A DNA stretch of 64,000 bases from Pseudovibrio ascidiaceicola (GCF_900114245.1 NZ_FOSK01000003.1:186001-250000); one strand, 5' to 3'. Counted from the stretch's first letter, positions 7,859 through 18,834 are shown. Numbers and translations are program-made. Notes: generated from the sequence alone by a model not told the origin.

Positions 7859-9919
7859 TCAGGCTGGTGTTGTTGCACCCTCAATTACTTTGTCCGCAGC
7901 CTTACCGGAAAGCTCGGCCAAATGGTCAAAGTTACGAGAAAACGTTGCCACACCAGCTGTTGCAGAGCGAAGCTCTACAATAAGGTCGCTGAGTTCACTC
8001 TCAGGGATCATCGCTTCCACTTCATCCCAGCCATCCCAGTTATCGCGGGCATCAAATCCAAGGATCTGTCCACGGCGACCGGAAACAATCGCATTGATAC
8101 GGGCTGTGGTATCTGATGGACAGGCCACAACAACCTTATCAACGGGCTCAAGAAGAACTGGCTTACATTCCTTCAAACCATCTTTCATGGCCAGAATACC
8201 TGCCATGCGGAAAGCCTGATCGGAACTGTCGACGGAGTGATAGGAGCCATCCTTCAGCGTCACAGCCACATCCACGACCGGGAAGCCTAGAGGCCCTTTC
8301 TCAAGAGCTTCCTTCACACCATCACCGACAGATGGAATGTACTGTTTCGGCACCACACCACCGGTAATCGTGTCGTTGAAGCTGTGTCCTTCACCGCGTG
8401 GCATAGGCTGGATAGCCAGCACCACATCGCCAAACTGACCGTGGCCACCACTTTGCTTCTTATGGCGTCCGCGCAGCTCAGTCGTACCGCGAATGGTTTC
8501 CTTGTATGGTATGCGAGGTTCAAAGCTCTTCACCGAAAGTCCATAGCGCCCTGTCAGCTTCTCAAGAGCAACCCGCAGATGCATTTCCCCCTGCCCCTCC
8601 AATACGGTCTCACCCGTGCTCTGGACCTGGGTAATGCTCAGGGATGGATCCTCATCAACCAACTTGGAAAGCGCCGTAGAGAGCCTGACTTCATCCTTCC
8701 GTTCTGTCGCCTTGATCCCTTTGGAAAGAACAGCGTCTGGAGTATCAACGATAAACAGACTTTGCGAAGGCTTGGCACCAACACCAAGTGTCATGCCGGT
8801 CTCAATATTATCCAGCTTGCCAAGAGCCACCAGATCACCAGCAACAGCCTCCGTAATCTTCTTTGGCTGCAAACCCTGCATTTGGAACAGCCCAGATGGC
8901 CGATACTCTTCCCCATGTCTGTCGTAAAGAAGCGCACCTTCCTTCACAGACCCACCAAACAGACGGGCAACAGAGAGCTTTCCGCCATGTGAAGTGTGAT
9001 AGGTTTTCAGCACCTGAAGAACGGCGTCATCTTCCTTGAGCCCAAGACGCTTGCGCGTCTCAACGATACCTGGAGCGTCATGGCGCAAAGCCTTCAGCAA
9101 GCGACGAATGCCATTGCCCTTGATCGCACTGCCAATGAACACAGGGCAGATTTCGCCGCGCTGCATTTCCTGCACAAGATCATCAAAAATGACCTCACTC
9201 TCAGGCGCTTCGTCTTCTAAAAGCTGCTCCATGAGAACGTCATCGTGATCTGCCAACATTTCCATCATGGCATAGCGCGCGTCCACCTCACGGGCACGCT
9301 CATCATCTGGAATCTCGATGGTATTGCTTGGCTTACCTTCCTGGTAGACAAAGGCCCGCTCCAGCGCCAGATCAATAAAGCCTGTCGCAGTGCCATCCTC
9401 CCAGATTGGGATCTGGCGCAGCACCATTGGAAGGCTCGAAGCTGGCTGCAATGCCTGAAGCATCGCGCGCACACTGCCTGTTGCCTTGTCTATTTTATTC
9501 AGGAAGAGAACATGCGGGATGCTCCGCTGTTCAAGTGATTTGAGAATGAGTTGAAGAGCTGCTGTCTTCTTTTCATCTGGCTCAGCAACCACAACGGCAA
9601 TATCTACGCCGTTTAAGACACTGTTGCCTTCGTGAAGAAATTCTACGGATCCAGGGCAGTCGATAAATGTGAAGTGATCGCCCTTGTAGGTGCAGGTGGC
9701 AATGTTCGCCTCAACGCTCATGCTGTGATCACGCGCTTCGTCACTGCTGTCACCCAGTGAGCTTTTCGCGTCAACACTTCCCTGTCGCCCAATAGCCCCC
9801 GTTCGTGCGAGAAGAGCTTCCAGCAGTGTGGTCTTGCCACTTGCGAAAGGTCCAATTATGGCAACCGAACGAGGGCTGCGAACCCTGCCTCCGGCAACTC
9901 CGACATGCTTGTCTCCCAT
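7859..9919 (-). CDS. Elongation factor G-like translational GTPase (EF-G paralogue)
   Basis: 686 residues from the ATG at 9919, preceded by AGGGAG at 8 bases; an in-frame start 17 codons earlier has no such support. GTPase motifs: P-loop GPFASGKT at residues 23-30, DCPGS (G3) and NKID (G4). EF-G domains II-V follow, including a domain IV loop region near TELRGRHKKQSGGHGQFGD. The sequence is clearly divergent from canonical EF-G (for example GPFASGKT instead of AHIDAGKT) and the gene stands alone, away from the str operon. It matches the EF-G-like group common in alphaproteobacteria, whose role in elongation, recycling or ribosome rescue is unsettled. Confidence 0.9.
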   Translation of the reverse strand: MGDKHVGVAGGRVRSPRSVAIIGPFASGKTTLLEALLARTGAIGRQGSVDAKSSLGDSSDEARDHSMSVEANIATCTYKGDHFTFIDCPGSVEFLHEGNSVLNGVDIAVVVAEPDEKKTAALQLILKSLEQRSIPHVLFLNKIDKATGSVRAMLQALQPASSLPMVLRQIPIWEDGTATGFIDLALERAFVYQEGKPSNTIEIPDDERAREVDARYAMMEMLADHDDVLMEQLLEDEAPESEVIFDDLVQEMQRGEICPVFIGSAIKGNGIRRLLKALRHDAPGIVETRKRLGLKEDDAVLQVLKTYHTSHGGKLSVARLFGGSVKEGALLYDRHGEEYRPSGLFQMQGLQPKKITEAVAGDLVALGKLDNIETGMTLGVGAKPSQSLFIVDTPDAVLSKGIKATERKDEVRLSTALSKLVDEDPSLSITQVQSTGETVLEGQGEMHLRVALEKLTGRYGLSVKSFEPRIPYKETIRGTTELRGRHKKQSGGHGQFGDVVLAIQPMPRGEGHSFNDTITGGVVPKQYIPSVGDGVKEALEKGPLGFPVVDVAVTLKDGSYHSVDSSDQAFRMAGILAMKDGLKECKPVLLEPVDKVVVACPSDTTARINAIVSGRRGQILGFDARDNWDGWDEVEAMIPESELSDLIVELRSATAGVATFSRNFDHLAELSGKAADKVIEGATTPA

Positions 9920-10164
9920 GATCCATACTCCCTGTTTGGGTTGGGAAGCAGGCACGGGCGCTTGCGCCACGGCGGCGCAAAATCACACGCGCCTTCCAGA
10001 GTATTATAAGACTCTGGATAAGTATCGTCACTCGGAAACACAGTGATATGCAAGCGCCAAAACAAAGGCGGACTGAAGCGTGACAGTCCGCCGCACAATA
10101 TGAACCGGCGCTATTTATAAAGATCAAAGGGTTAGGATTCTCAATCTCCCTAAGATTTAAGGGA

Positions 10165-10674
10165 TCACTGCTTGGTCAACCGCAACCCTGTAACACCCGC
10201 TGTGATGTTCGCTCCGGTCTGCCCCTGCAAGCTCAAAGGCTGCAAAGCGATGGAGCGGTTCAAGCCACCCAGCAGGACATTCGCCTGCACACCGGCACCC
10301 AGTGTGACACCAGCAGACACACCGCCATAACTACCGGCAAGAGAACCAGGCTTCAGGTTAGCCTTCGGAGCAACAACACCCCACACCAACGTTCCAGATG
10401 TGACGGGACCGATATCGATGCCATAGCTATTGATCGTACCGGTATATCCTTCGATGCGCTTGCCACTTGGCGATTTAAAGACACAGGAAAGTTCGTGAGA
10501 AGAGCCAACAATGAAGTTGGTCCCAGCAACCAGATCACAAGTCAAGGATCCAACTTCAACACCTGGGCGATCTTTCTTTGGCTCTTCAGCAGGAGCTGCA
10601 GGTGTGTCTGCAGAATAGGCGGAAGTGCTGAAACCAAGAGCGGCGACAGCAGCAAAAGCAAGGCATTTTCTCAT
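10165..10674 (-). CDS. DUF992 domain-containing secreted protein
   Basis: 169 residues from ATG 10674, with GGAGA just upstream. A signal peptide (MRKCLAFAAVAALGFSTSAY) is followed by a short Pro/Ala linker and a DUF992 domain: VGSLTCDLV, the conserved ELSCVFKSPSG and the Gly-rich centre (KPGSLAGSYGGVSAG) are characteristic. The two cysteines may form a disulfide. DUF992 proteins are small, presumably periplasmic or outer-membrane proteins of Hyphomicrobiales with no known function. Confidence 0.88.
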   Translation of the reverse strand: MRKCLAFAAVAALGFSTSAYSADTPAAPAEEPKKDRPGVEVGSLTCDLVAGTNFIVGSSHELSCVFKSPSGKRIEGYTGTINSYGIDIGPVTSGTLVWGVVAPKANLKPGSLAGSYGGVSAGVTLGAGVQANVLLGGLNRSIALQPLSLQGQTGANITAGVTGLRLTKQ

Positions 10675-11121
10675 TATTATTCTCCAGTGCTCAGGCTCTA
10701 CGACCTTTTCACAATGGGAAACCAAAGCATGCAGACTGTCAAAGCCTTGCTGCGATCAGAGTGAACACCCCGCTTAGTTCCGGCGTTATTTTTACCTAGT
10801 GATATGCGTTAGAATTTGTGATTAGGATTTTCACCATAAACGTATTGCAGGCCCACCTGCGCTGCCCGTCACATCACCGTGTTAACCCTAAGCTTCTCTT
10901 AAGTCGCTTAAAGCAAATTGCGAGAAGTCCTGCATGCAGAAGGACTTACAGCAAAATAATCGATAAACCCTACATTCCTGGAAGGTTTCATAAAGCTGTA
11001 AACCGATTATTAACCATAGATGTTAAGCCTAATGATTTGACCCATTTTGGGACACTTTAGAACAATGTTTTAAATAAAACACGAGACTCTCCACTCAGAA
11101 ATTGAGTACGGAGAATCAGCA
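10675..11121. other. Divergent intergenic region
   Basis: Holds the upstream regions of two divergent envelope-protein genes. One small hairpin is visible, AAGTCCT (10925-10931) pairing with AGGACTT (10941-10947). No open frame or known regulatory RNA recognised. Confidence 0.4.
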
Positions 11122-11835
11122 ATGCGCTCAAATTTGAAGACACTTTTGTTTGGCGTAACCGGTGCAATAGCCATTGCAACTCTTCCAGCGATCGCGCAGG
11201 CAAATCCCATCAATGCCCGCATTACCACTGCTTTCGGAGCACTCGAAGGCAAGATGCTGGGCCTGTTGTCAGGAACAGCTGCTTTCGGGCAGGGTCCAGG
11301 CTTTGCATCACAATTTGATGCGACCGCAGGCGGAACAAGAGACTATGGCTTTTATGCTGGCACAGGCCGCATGGGCTTCCGCACGCAGGACTACAACTAC
11401 TTCGGTGTTGTTGGCTCTGCAGCGCAAATCAACGGTGGAGCCGGTTCCCTCGGCTACGTAGGTGCAGAAGCACAGGTTCACTTTGAGAACTTGTCTGTTG
11501 ATGGCCTTATCGGCGTTCAGATGATCGACGATACGGGCTCAGTCATGGGTGGTGCAACCGCATCTTACTACGCCAGCGAAAACGCACGCTTTTACGCGGG
11601 TTACCGCTATCTGCGCGACAGCCATATCTACGCAATGGGTATGGAGTTCAAGCCAGGTACAGAAACCGCCAACGGCATGACAATGTTCGCAGACCTGCGC
11701 TCTGAGAAGCTCGAAAACGCTTCTATCATGGCGGGCGTCCGTTTCTCCTTCGCCGATGCACAGACATTGGTTGAGGAAAGCCGCGGCACATTCGTCAACA
11801 ACAGTTACATTCTGGATGCTCTCCTCCCGGACTAA
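11122..11835 (+). CDS. Probable small outer-membrane beta-barrel protein
   Basis: 237 residues. A classical signal peptide (cleavage after AIAQA, about residue 27) leads into a mature part rich in Gly, Tyr and Phe with alternating polar and hydrophobic residues, for example the stretches around YGFYAGTGRMGFRTQDYNYFG and FYAGYRYLRDSHIYAMGMEF. That pattern suggests antiparallel beta strands of a barrel. The C-terminus does not end in the usual aromatic residue. No family recognised. GGAGA precedes the ATG and a strong bidirectional terminator follows. Confidence 0.6.
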   Translation: MRSNLKTLLFGVTGAIAIATLPAIAQANPINARITTAFGALEGKMLGLLSGTAAFGQGPGFASQFDATAGGTRDYGFYAGTGRMGFRTQDYNYFGVVGSAAQINGGAGSLGYVGAEAQVHFENLSVDGLIGVQMIDDTGSVMGGATASYYASENARFYAGYRYLRDSHIYAMGMEFKPGTETANGMTMFADLRSEKLENASIMAGVRFSFADAQTLVEESRGTFVNNSYILDALLPD

Positions 11836-11863
11836 ACATCCAGTCTCGCGAAACACCTAAAAC

Positions 11864-11896
11864 AAAAAAGGCGCAGCGTGATGCAGCGCCTTTTTT
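11864..11896. terminator. Bidirectional terminator
   Basis: AAAAAAGGCGC (11864-11874) and GCGCCTTTTTT (11886-11896) form a perfect 11-bp stem with A- and T-runs on both sides, between the barrel-protein gene and the converging aminotransferase gene. Confidence 0.9.
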
Positions 11897-11949
11897 GTAT
11901 TGAAAGCTGAGCACCAAAGAGGTCTTCGGCGCTCTTTTTCCAGATAAGC

Positions 11950-13203
<1,254 letters not shown>

Positions 13204-13423
13204 CTAAGGCGCGGACCAAAGCTTGGCAAGCGCAAACACGCCAGTTTTTCCGCTCAAATTTCGCCAAAGACTGCAGATTTTTTCAAATATTACTCCCCAG
13301 ATATAATCAGGAGTTCTGTGACGCTGCGTCTCTTGTATTTCCAGAGGAACAAAGCTAAGCAGCCTCTGAAGCCAAAGACCTGAAGATTTAGCTGGTCCCA
13401 TCAGAAATGAGAGCCCGAATTCC

Positions 13424-13822
13424 GTGAAAAGCCTGCTGCGAAAACTACTCGAAAATCAGTTCATTCGCTTTGGGATGGTTGGCTGCTCTGGTCTTGTGGT
13501 CGATCTGGTCGCCCTCGCCTTTTTCTGGCAGGTGGTTGGCCTTGACCCGCTTATTGCGCGAATCCTCTCCATCTGGATTGCCATGACCAACAACTGGTTC
13601 TGGAATCGCATCTTCACCTTCCGCTCGGCAGGAAGTCCGTTTGGGGAGTATGTGAGATTCGTTTTGGTCAACAGTGTGGGAGCGGTCATCAACTACAGCA
13701 CCTATGGTGCGCTGATCACCCTGATCGAAGGCTTCTCCACCTATCTGGCTGTCATCCTCGCCACACTGGTGTCTATGACCTTCAACTTCGTGCTTTCAAA
13801 AATCTACGCATTCAAAAACTAA
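13424..13822 (+). CDS. GtrA family small membrane protein
   Basis: 132 residues from GTG 13424 (reads KSLLRKLLE). Four hydrophobic segments at about residues 16-35, 40-58, 78-98 and 102-124 match the four-helix GtrA family, with the conserved NNWFWNRIFTFR and the terminal NFVLSKIYAFKN. GtrA proteins are thought to flip polyprenyl-linked sugars for cell-surface glycans. No glycosyltransferase partner is adjacent. Confidence 0.88.
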   Translation: MKSLLRKLLENQFIRFGMVGCSGLVVDLVALAFFWQVVGLDPLIARILSIWIAMTNNWFWNRIFTFRSAGSPFGEYVRFVLVNSVGAVINYSTYGALITLIEGFSTYLAVILATLVSMTFNFVLSKIYAFKN

Positions 13823-14264
13823 GCTTGGATTTTCAGGAAAGAGGCGCTGCATTTGGATGTGCCGACAGGGTAAAAAACACCCCTGCCAGCACAAAGCACT
13901 CAGGTCCGCCAGCACCTAGAAATTCTGGGAGATTTGATTGTTTTCTCGCCCTTACATCAAATGCTACTCGTAGGTGCAGCGCACAAACAACCCCTACCCT
14001 AACGGTATATACTGTTTTTTTTAACCATAACGATATCCAGTATTCCGCTCAGTAGAACTACATAGGATAAGTTTTAGCTGCTCAATAACGCTCATTTAAC
14101 CAAATCCCTTTTCTTTTCCGCTGCTTAAATCGCCTATTACTCTCACCAGCGCCATACTGCTGCACAGCCCGAATGGACTGCAGGCAGGTGTTCCATAAGT
14201 TCCACTTGCAGAATAATTCCGAACAGGAGTAACGTTCTGTTACAGCAATAAGCGGGGACGAACG
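13823..14264. other. Intergenic stretch, nothing recognised
   Basis: About 440 bases, A/T-rich in the middle, with a run of eight T near 14012. I see no open frame with a ribosome site and no member of the window's repeat families. The last 50 bases hold the leader and the ribosome site (GCGGGGAC) of the DUF3775 gene. Confidence 0.4.
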
Positions 14265-14675
14265 ATGGCCGTAGAACTAGCACTATCTGCAGATACTGTT
14301 CGCTTGATCGTACAAAAAGCGCGCGCTGTTTCCGAAAGCCTGCCAGACACTTACGAGGACGGGCACGAAGGCGATCTCTCCTTCGACACGGAAAAGCTGG
14401 AAAACGTTCACCACCATGACGGACTTGCAGAAGAAGAGCATGACGACTTTTCTGAGTCTGAACTGAGAGAGATCATCGACGACCTGAACATCGACGAAGC
14501 GACTGAACTGGTCGCCATCGCATGGATCGGGCGCGGTGATTATGATCAGAACGACCTGGATATTGCCTTCTCTGAAGCCCGTGAGCGATCCACATCTCCG
14601 GTCTCAGCTTACCTTTTAGGCCTCCCCCTCTTGCCTGATTATCTTGAGGCTGGTCTCGAAGCTCTGAATCTATGA
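14265..14675 (+). CDS. DUF3775 domain-containing acidic protein
   Basis: 136 residues, very acidic. DUF3775 is recognisable from LREIIDDLNIDEATELVAIAWIGRG and the C-terminal YLLGLPLLPDYLEAGLEAL. The central part (about residues 30-65) is a His/Glu/Asp-rich low-complexity stretch with HHHDG that could chelate metal, although this is speculation. Cytoplasmic, no known function, common in alphaproteobacteria. Confidence 0.85.
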   Translation: MAVELALSADTVRLIVQKARAVSESLPDTYEDGHEGDLSFDTEKLENVHHHDGLAEEEHDDFSESELREIIDDLNIDEATELVAIAWIGRGDYDQNDLDIAFSEARERSTSPVSAYLLGLPLLPDYLEAGLEALNL

Positions 14676-14843
14676 GAAAATATGGGCAATAGCAGTTTTG
14701 CAATTGAGTGATCTGCTTAAGCTCAACCTGTGGTATCTCGAACACACCAAAATCCAGTAATATATACTTTCTGTATTCGATGTAATCCGCGTCTATTGGC
14801 CCCTACTCAGGACGACAACTGACCAGGGCCGCAGGGGAGCACA

Positions 14844-14972
14844 ATGAGAACCTCGCCAGTTGACTACCATCGTAAAGAGCACGTCGGTCATGCCCAATCA
14901 CCATGGCCTGTTGCGGCCACAGTCATAGCAGCCTTCGTTGGCATAATGGTCATGGTCCTGTTTGTCTTTTAG
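14844..14972 (+). CDS. Small single-pass membrane peptide (42 aa)
   Basis: AGGGGAG stands 4-5 bases before the ATG at 14844. The 42 residues have a basic/histidine-containing head (MRTSPVDYHRKEHVGHAQ) and one C-terminal hydrophobic helix (VAATVIAAFVGIMVMVLFVF) that runs to the stop codon: the layout of a tail-anchored peptide with the N-terminus in the cytoplasm. No family recognised. A family B repeat starts 3 bases after the stop. Confidence 0.6.
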   Translation: MRTSPVDYHRKEHVGHAQSPWPVAATVIAAFVGIMVMVLFVF

Positions 14973-14975
14973 AGA

Positions 14976-15066
14976 CTAGTCCATTTGGTTGTTCCAACCG
15001 AATGATAAGACCACGCTTCAAAGACAAGAAGCCAGCGTACCATGCGTGAATGCAAATGAACGCTAC
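14976..15066. repeat. Dispersed repeat family B, copy 1
   Basis: Most decayed on its left side (TTTGGTTGTTCCAACCGAA, an inverted repeat of its own), but the right half carries the family's signature GCGTGAATGCAAATGAACG, shared almost base for base with copies at 52866 and 61062. It fills the gap between the 42-residue peptide gene and the EamA transporter gene. Confidence 0.75.
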
Positions 15067-15169
15067 GTATCTGACATCATCAAGAAGCTCAAAATCGCCT
15101 TGAGAGAATTTCAACGGAAGCGCTGACAGACCGCTTGCAGCACCTATTCGCTTGCAGTACAGCTGCGGG

Positions 15170-16069
15170 ATGACTAGGGCATCTGCAAACATACTTCTTC
15201 TCATGGCCGGCCTCATTTGGGGCATGGCCTTTGTCGCGCAATCAACTGCAATGGAAAGTCTTGGACCGCTGCAGTTTTCTGGCCTGCGATTTCTCCTCGC
15301 CACTTTGGTGATCTTGCCATTTGCGCTGCGTGAGCGCCGCGTGCACAGCACCAAGAAACTTGGCAAGGCTCACCTTCCAGCGCTTTTAATGGTTTGTGTT
15401 GCCTTCACACTGGGTACTGTTCTGCAACAGTATGGCATCGTGATAACATCCGTCACCAATGCCGGTTTTCTAACCGCGATCTATGTTGTGCTGACGCCAA
15501 TCCTTGTCACCGTGTTCTTCAGAGGAAAGCCAAACTTCCTCGTGTGGCCTGCAAGCCTGTTCACCCTCCTTGGCATTTACCTGCTCGGCGGTGGTCTGAC
15601 AGCATTAAATGGCGGCGACTTGCTCATGCTCTTGTGCGCAGTTTTCTGGGCGCTTCAAGTGATCTTCGTTGGACGTCTTGCGACCTCCTCTGGTCGCCCA
15701 ATCACCGTTGCAGTCATCCAGTTCGCCTTCCTCGGCGTGGTGTGTGTGGTAGCCTCACTCTTCTTCGAGACCTACTCTGTCCAGGCACTTCAGGATGCAT
15801 GGTTCGAGATCTTCTTCGCAGGGGCTTTGTCCGGAGGCGTAGCTTTCACCTTCCAGGCATTTGGCCAGCAATGGACCACGCCGTCCGATGCGGCCATCAT
15901 GCTGTCTTCAGAAGCCCTCTTCGCCGCTCTGGCTGCTGCCGTCATTCTGGGCGAACGCATCGCACCGATCGGACTGGTCGGCTGCGCCCTCATCTTCAGC
16001 GGTATCCTGCTGGTTGAAGTCGGCCCTCACTACCTCAAATCCCGACGAAACATGGCGCAGGCAGAATAG
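15170..16069 (+). CDS. EamA/DMT superfamily transporter
   Basis: 299 residues from ATG 15170. Ten hydrophobic segments arranged as two EamA repeats, the first starting LLLMAGLIWGMAFVAQ and the second LLCAVFWALQVIFVG; both carry the WG/FW signature at the repeat start. Such inner-membrane proteins export amino acids or small metabolites by antiport. The substrate is unknown. No strong Shine-Dalgarno precedes either this ATG or the TTG at 15152. A family B repeat occupies its upstream region. Confidence 0.88.
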   Translation: MTRASANILLLMAGLIWGMAFVAQSTAMESLGPLQFSGLRFLLATLVILPFALRERRVHSTKKLGKAHLPALLMVCVAFTLGTVLQQYGIVITSVTNAGFLTAIYVVLTPILVTVFFRGKPNFLVWPASLFTLLGIYLLGGGLTALNGGDLLMLLCAVFWALQVIFVGRLATSSGRPITVAVIQFAFLGVVCVVASLFFETYSVQALQDAWFEIFFAGALSGGVAFTFQAFGQQWTTPSDAAIMLSSEALFAALAAAVILGERIAPIGLVGCALIFSGILLVEVGPHYLKSRRNMAQAE

Positions 16070-16097
16070 AGCCTTAAAAGCATCAGCACGAAACACA

Positions 16098-16121
16098 AAA
16101 GGCAGCCAACTGGCTGCCTTT
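16098..16121. terminator. Bidirectional terminator
   Basis: AAAGGCAGCCA (16098-16108) pairs perfectly with TGGCTGCCTTT (16111-16121), serving the converging EamA and pseudoazurin genes. Confidence 0.88.
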
Positions 16122-16154
16122 ATTCTATCTAGCTTCCGCGCAAGCACTACACGC

Positions 16155-16619
16155 TCACTTACCTTCGAGCCGATCCAATATCTGGGAGATCTTGGTCCCC
16201 ATTCGACCACCTGGCACCACAGAACGTGCCCCCTCTAGATCTTCAGCACTGTCCTCACCAACCTTGATGATCATCGCCATACCAAAACGGCCATGAATAC
16301 CACAGGTCACACCATAAATTCCCGGCGTATCAAAGGTAACATTCCGATCAGGAGACATCTTGCTGAACTTGAACTTCGGACCACCATCCGGCGTCATCTT
16401 TTTGATCGAAATAACCGTATGATTCCCATCAAAATTATCAAACTTCACAGTAGCGCCCAGCGGCACCTCAAGCAGATCTGGCTCAAAGCGGAACATATGA
16501 GAAGGCGTGTTCGCACTGGCATCAGTCACCTGATTAACGGAATACGTCTTGCCCTCCCCAGCAAGAGCACCACCCGCCATCAATACACTCACAAGAAGGG
16601 TTGAGAGAATTCTTTTCAT
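16155..16619 (-). CDS. Pseudoazurin (blue copper protein)
   Basis: 154 residues with a signal peptide (about residues 1-20, ending GGALA). A periplasmic type 1 copper electron carrier. The four copper ligands are visible: His in DGNHTVIS, then Cys, His and Met in CGIHGRFGM, which has the pseudoazurin spacing C-x2-H-x4-M. The C-terminal helix (about 125-150) is also typical. Pseudoazurin normally feeds nitrite or nitrous oxide reductase, or a peroxidase. None of these is in the window, so its acceptor is unknown. The gene appears monocistronic. Confidence 0.92.
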   Translation of the reverse strand: MKRILSTLLVSVLMAGGALAGEGKTYSVNQVTDASANTPSHMFRFEPDLLEVPLGATVKFDNFDGNHTVISIKKMTPDGGPKFKFSKMSPDRNVTFDTPGIYGVTCGIHGRFGMAMIIKVGEDSAEDLEGARSVVPGGRMGTKISQILDRLEGK

Positions 16620-16908
16620 CGAGAAACGTCCACCTGCAATTCGGAATTATTATCAACAATGCGTCCATAACTAGCAGTCCGCATTGATCTAACGCAGCTT
16701 ATTCAGCAAAAACTATCAATGACTTTTGCTCTTTCCTTAAGCAGCCTTCAGCGATCAGCATCTAGCTCTGATTTGCGCATCACTCAGAAGTTGGACAAGG
16801 TCGGAAGCACCTGCGATACTTTCGCTTAGTTCTCATCCATCGATTTTCCGGGCCGCTTATTCCAAGGCCTGACCTGCTTTTTCTGCAATAAATTTAAGGC
16901 TTCTGACC

Positions 16909-18825
16909 ATGCAGCTTAAGGAACGAACTCGCCTCATCCCTCGCAAGACATTCTTCGATCCCGTTGAACGAGCGCTGGTCGCAATCAGTCCCTGCAGTCA
17001 CTGGATCGCCTTCCTGGCACCAATCAACGGCGTGTACAACCTTTGGCTTGCTAGCACTGAAGACCCACAATCTGCCCGCCCCCTCACAAACTTTGAAGAT
17101 CGCCATATCGGTTTCACAATCCACTGGACTTACGACAGCCGCCACATTTTGATTTCGCAAGACAAAGTTGGTGATGAAACCTTCTGTATCCTGAGCGTCC
17201 CTATTGATGGCACAGATCCCAGATATCTAACTCCAACATACGGTGTAAGAGCCTATCTGCAGGAAATATCGAGAAAACACCCGGGCGAAGTTCTGATTGC
17301 TCACAATGAAAGGTCAGCAAAGTACTTCGACCTGTACAAAGTCTCCCTCGAAACCGGACACAGCGAACTCATTGAACAGAATGACCAGTTCTCAGGTTTC
17401 ATGACTGACAGCGATTTCAACGTCCGCCTTGCCCGCCGCTACACCGACAACGGCGAGATTGAACTTCTTCATCGACCTGACAGCAAAGAGTGGCAACGTT
17501 ACACTCTCATCCCCTTTGAAGACAGTTTGACCACCAAACCCATTGAATTCAGCGAGGATGGGCAAATCCTGTTCTGGATCGATAGTCGTGAACGAGACAA
17601 GGCCGCCGCCGTGGCGGAAGATTTCCAGACACGATCCTCCACGGTGCTTGCAGAGGACCCACAGGCAGACATCAGCGACCTGTTACTCCACCCGCACACC
17701 CATCATCCCATAGCAGCCACAGCAACATTTGCTCGCAGCAATTGGACTGCCATAGATCCACAATTTGAGTCAGTTCTCGCATCATTCAAGAAGCAGTTCT
17801 CGGGGGATATAGAGGTCAACAGCCTCTCAGAAGATGCTGAGAAGCTCATTCTTACGCATGTGCAGGACAGCGTGCCTTTAGAGTTCTACTGCTACGACAG
17901 ATCAGCTGAAAAAAGCACCTTCCTGTTTTCCTGCCAACCGGAGCTCGCAAAGCGACCATTGACCAGCATGTCTCCCATAGAGATAAAAGCAAGGGATGGC
18001 CTCAATCTGGTCTGCTATCTGTCACAGCCAACTAATGCAGAAAAGCCCTGCCCTATGGTGCTACTCGTGCATGGTGGGCCATGGTGGAGAGATTTTTGGG
18101 GCCTGAGCCCAACACACCAATGGCTAGCCAACCGCGGCTATGCGGTATTGTCCGTCAACTTCAGAGGTTCCACCGGCTTTGGCAAGGAATTCGTAAATGC
18201 CTCAAACAAAGAATGGGGCGGCAAAATGCAAACTGATCTGCTGGATGCTGTGGACTGGGCCATTGAGGACGGCATCGCCGACCCGGACCGCGTCGCTATT
18301 ATGGGTGGCAGCTATGGCGGCTTCGCAGCGCTCACCGGTGTGACACAAACCCCGAAGAAATTCGCATGTGGGATTGATCTGGTCGGGATCTCCAACTTGA
18401 TCAGCTTTCTCGACACAGTTCCTGAATATTGGAAGCCTTGGAGATCCGTCCACAAAGTAAGGCTTGGCGACTACACAACTGAAGAAGGCCGCGCTTTCCT
18501 AAAGGAACGCTCACCTCTCACACATGTCGGGAAAATCGAAAAACCGTTGTTGATCGTTCAGGGTGGCAAAGACGTACGCGTCAAGCCGTCAGAGTCAGAG
18601 CAAATTGTCTCCGCCATGCAAGACCAAGGCATCCCAGTCACCTACGGCCTTTTCCCGGACGAAGGTCACGGCATTCAGAAGATGCACAACCGCCGTGCTT
18701 ATCATGCCATGGTAGAGCTGTTTCTCGCCAAACATCTGGGTGGTCACAGCGAGCCCGTTGGAACTGATCTGGAAGGTTCGTCCCTCCAACTCCTCGCAGG
18801 CCGCGATTTAATCGACGGCCTGTAA
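16909..18825 (+). CDS. S9 family (prolyl oligopeptidase-type) peptidase
   Basis: 638 residues. The N-terminal about 370 residues are a beta-propeller with repeated WD40-like/TolB-like strands that gates the active site. The C-terminal alpha/beta-hydrolase carries the triad Ser468 (GGSYGG), Asp555 (GGKDVRV) and His587 (EGHGI). LVHGGPWWRDFWG supplies the oxyanion-hole region, as in acylaminoacyl peptidases. No signal peptide, so probably cytoplasmic oligopeptide turnover. The HAD gene converges from the right with only 9 bases between stops. Confidence 0.93.
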   Translation: MQLKERTRLIPRKTFFDPVERALVAISPCSHWIAFLAPINGVYNLWLASTEDPQSARPLTNFEDRHIGFTIHWTYDSRHILISQDKVGDETFCILSVPIDGTDPRYLTPTYGVRAYLQEISRKHPGEVLIAHNERSAKYFDLYKVSLETGHSELIEQNDQFSGFMTDSDFNVRLARRYTDNGEIELLHRPDSKEWQRYTLIPFEDSLTTKPIEFSEDGQILFWIDSRERDKAAAVAEDFQTRSSTVLAEDPQADISDLLLHPHTHHPIAATATFARSNWTAIDPQFESVLASFKKQFSGDIEVNSLSEDAEKLILTHVQDSVPLEFYCYDRSAEKSTFLFSCQPELAKRPLTSMSPIEIKARDGLNLVCYLSQPTNAEKPCPMVLLVHGGPWWRDFWGLSPTHQWLANRGYAVLSVNFRGSTGFGKEFVNASNKEWGGKMQTDLLDAVDWAIEDGIADPDRVAIMGGSYGGFAALTGVTQTPKKFACGIDLVGISNLISFLDTVPEYWKPWRSVHKVRLGDYTTEEGRAFLKERSPLTHVGKIEKPLLIVQGGKDVRVKPSESEQIVSAMQDQGIPVTYGLFPDEGHGIQKMHNRRAYHAMVELFLAKHLGGHSEPVGTDLEGSSLQLLAGRDLIDGL

Positions 18826-18834
18826 GTACAGCAG

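Noticed and set aside
8384-8992. Long plus-strand frame inside the EF-G-like gene
   Set aside because: Antisense to a conserved GTPase with all motifs; no ribosome site or recognisable product.
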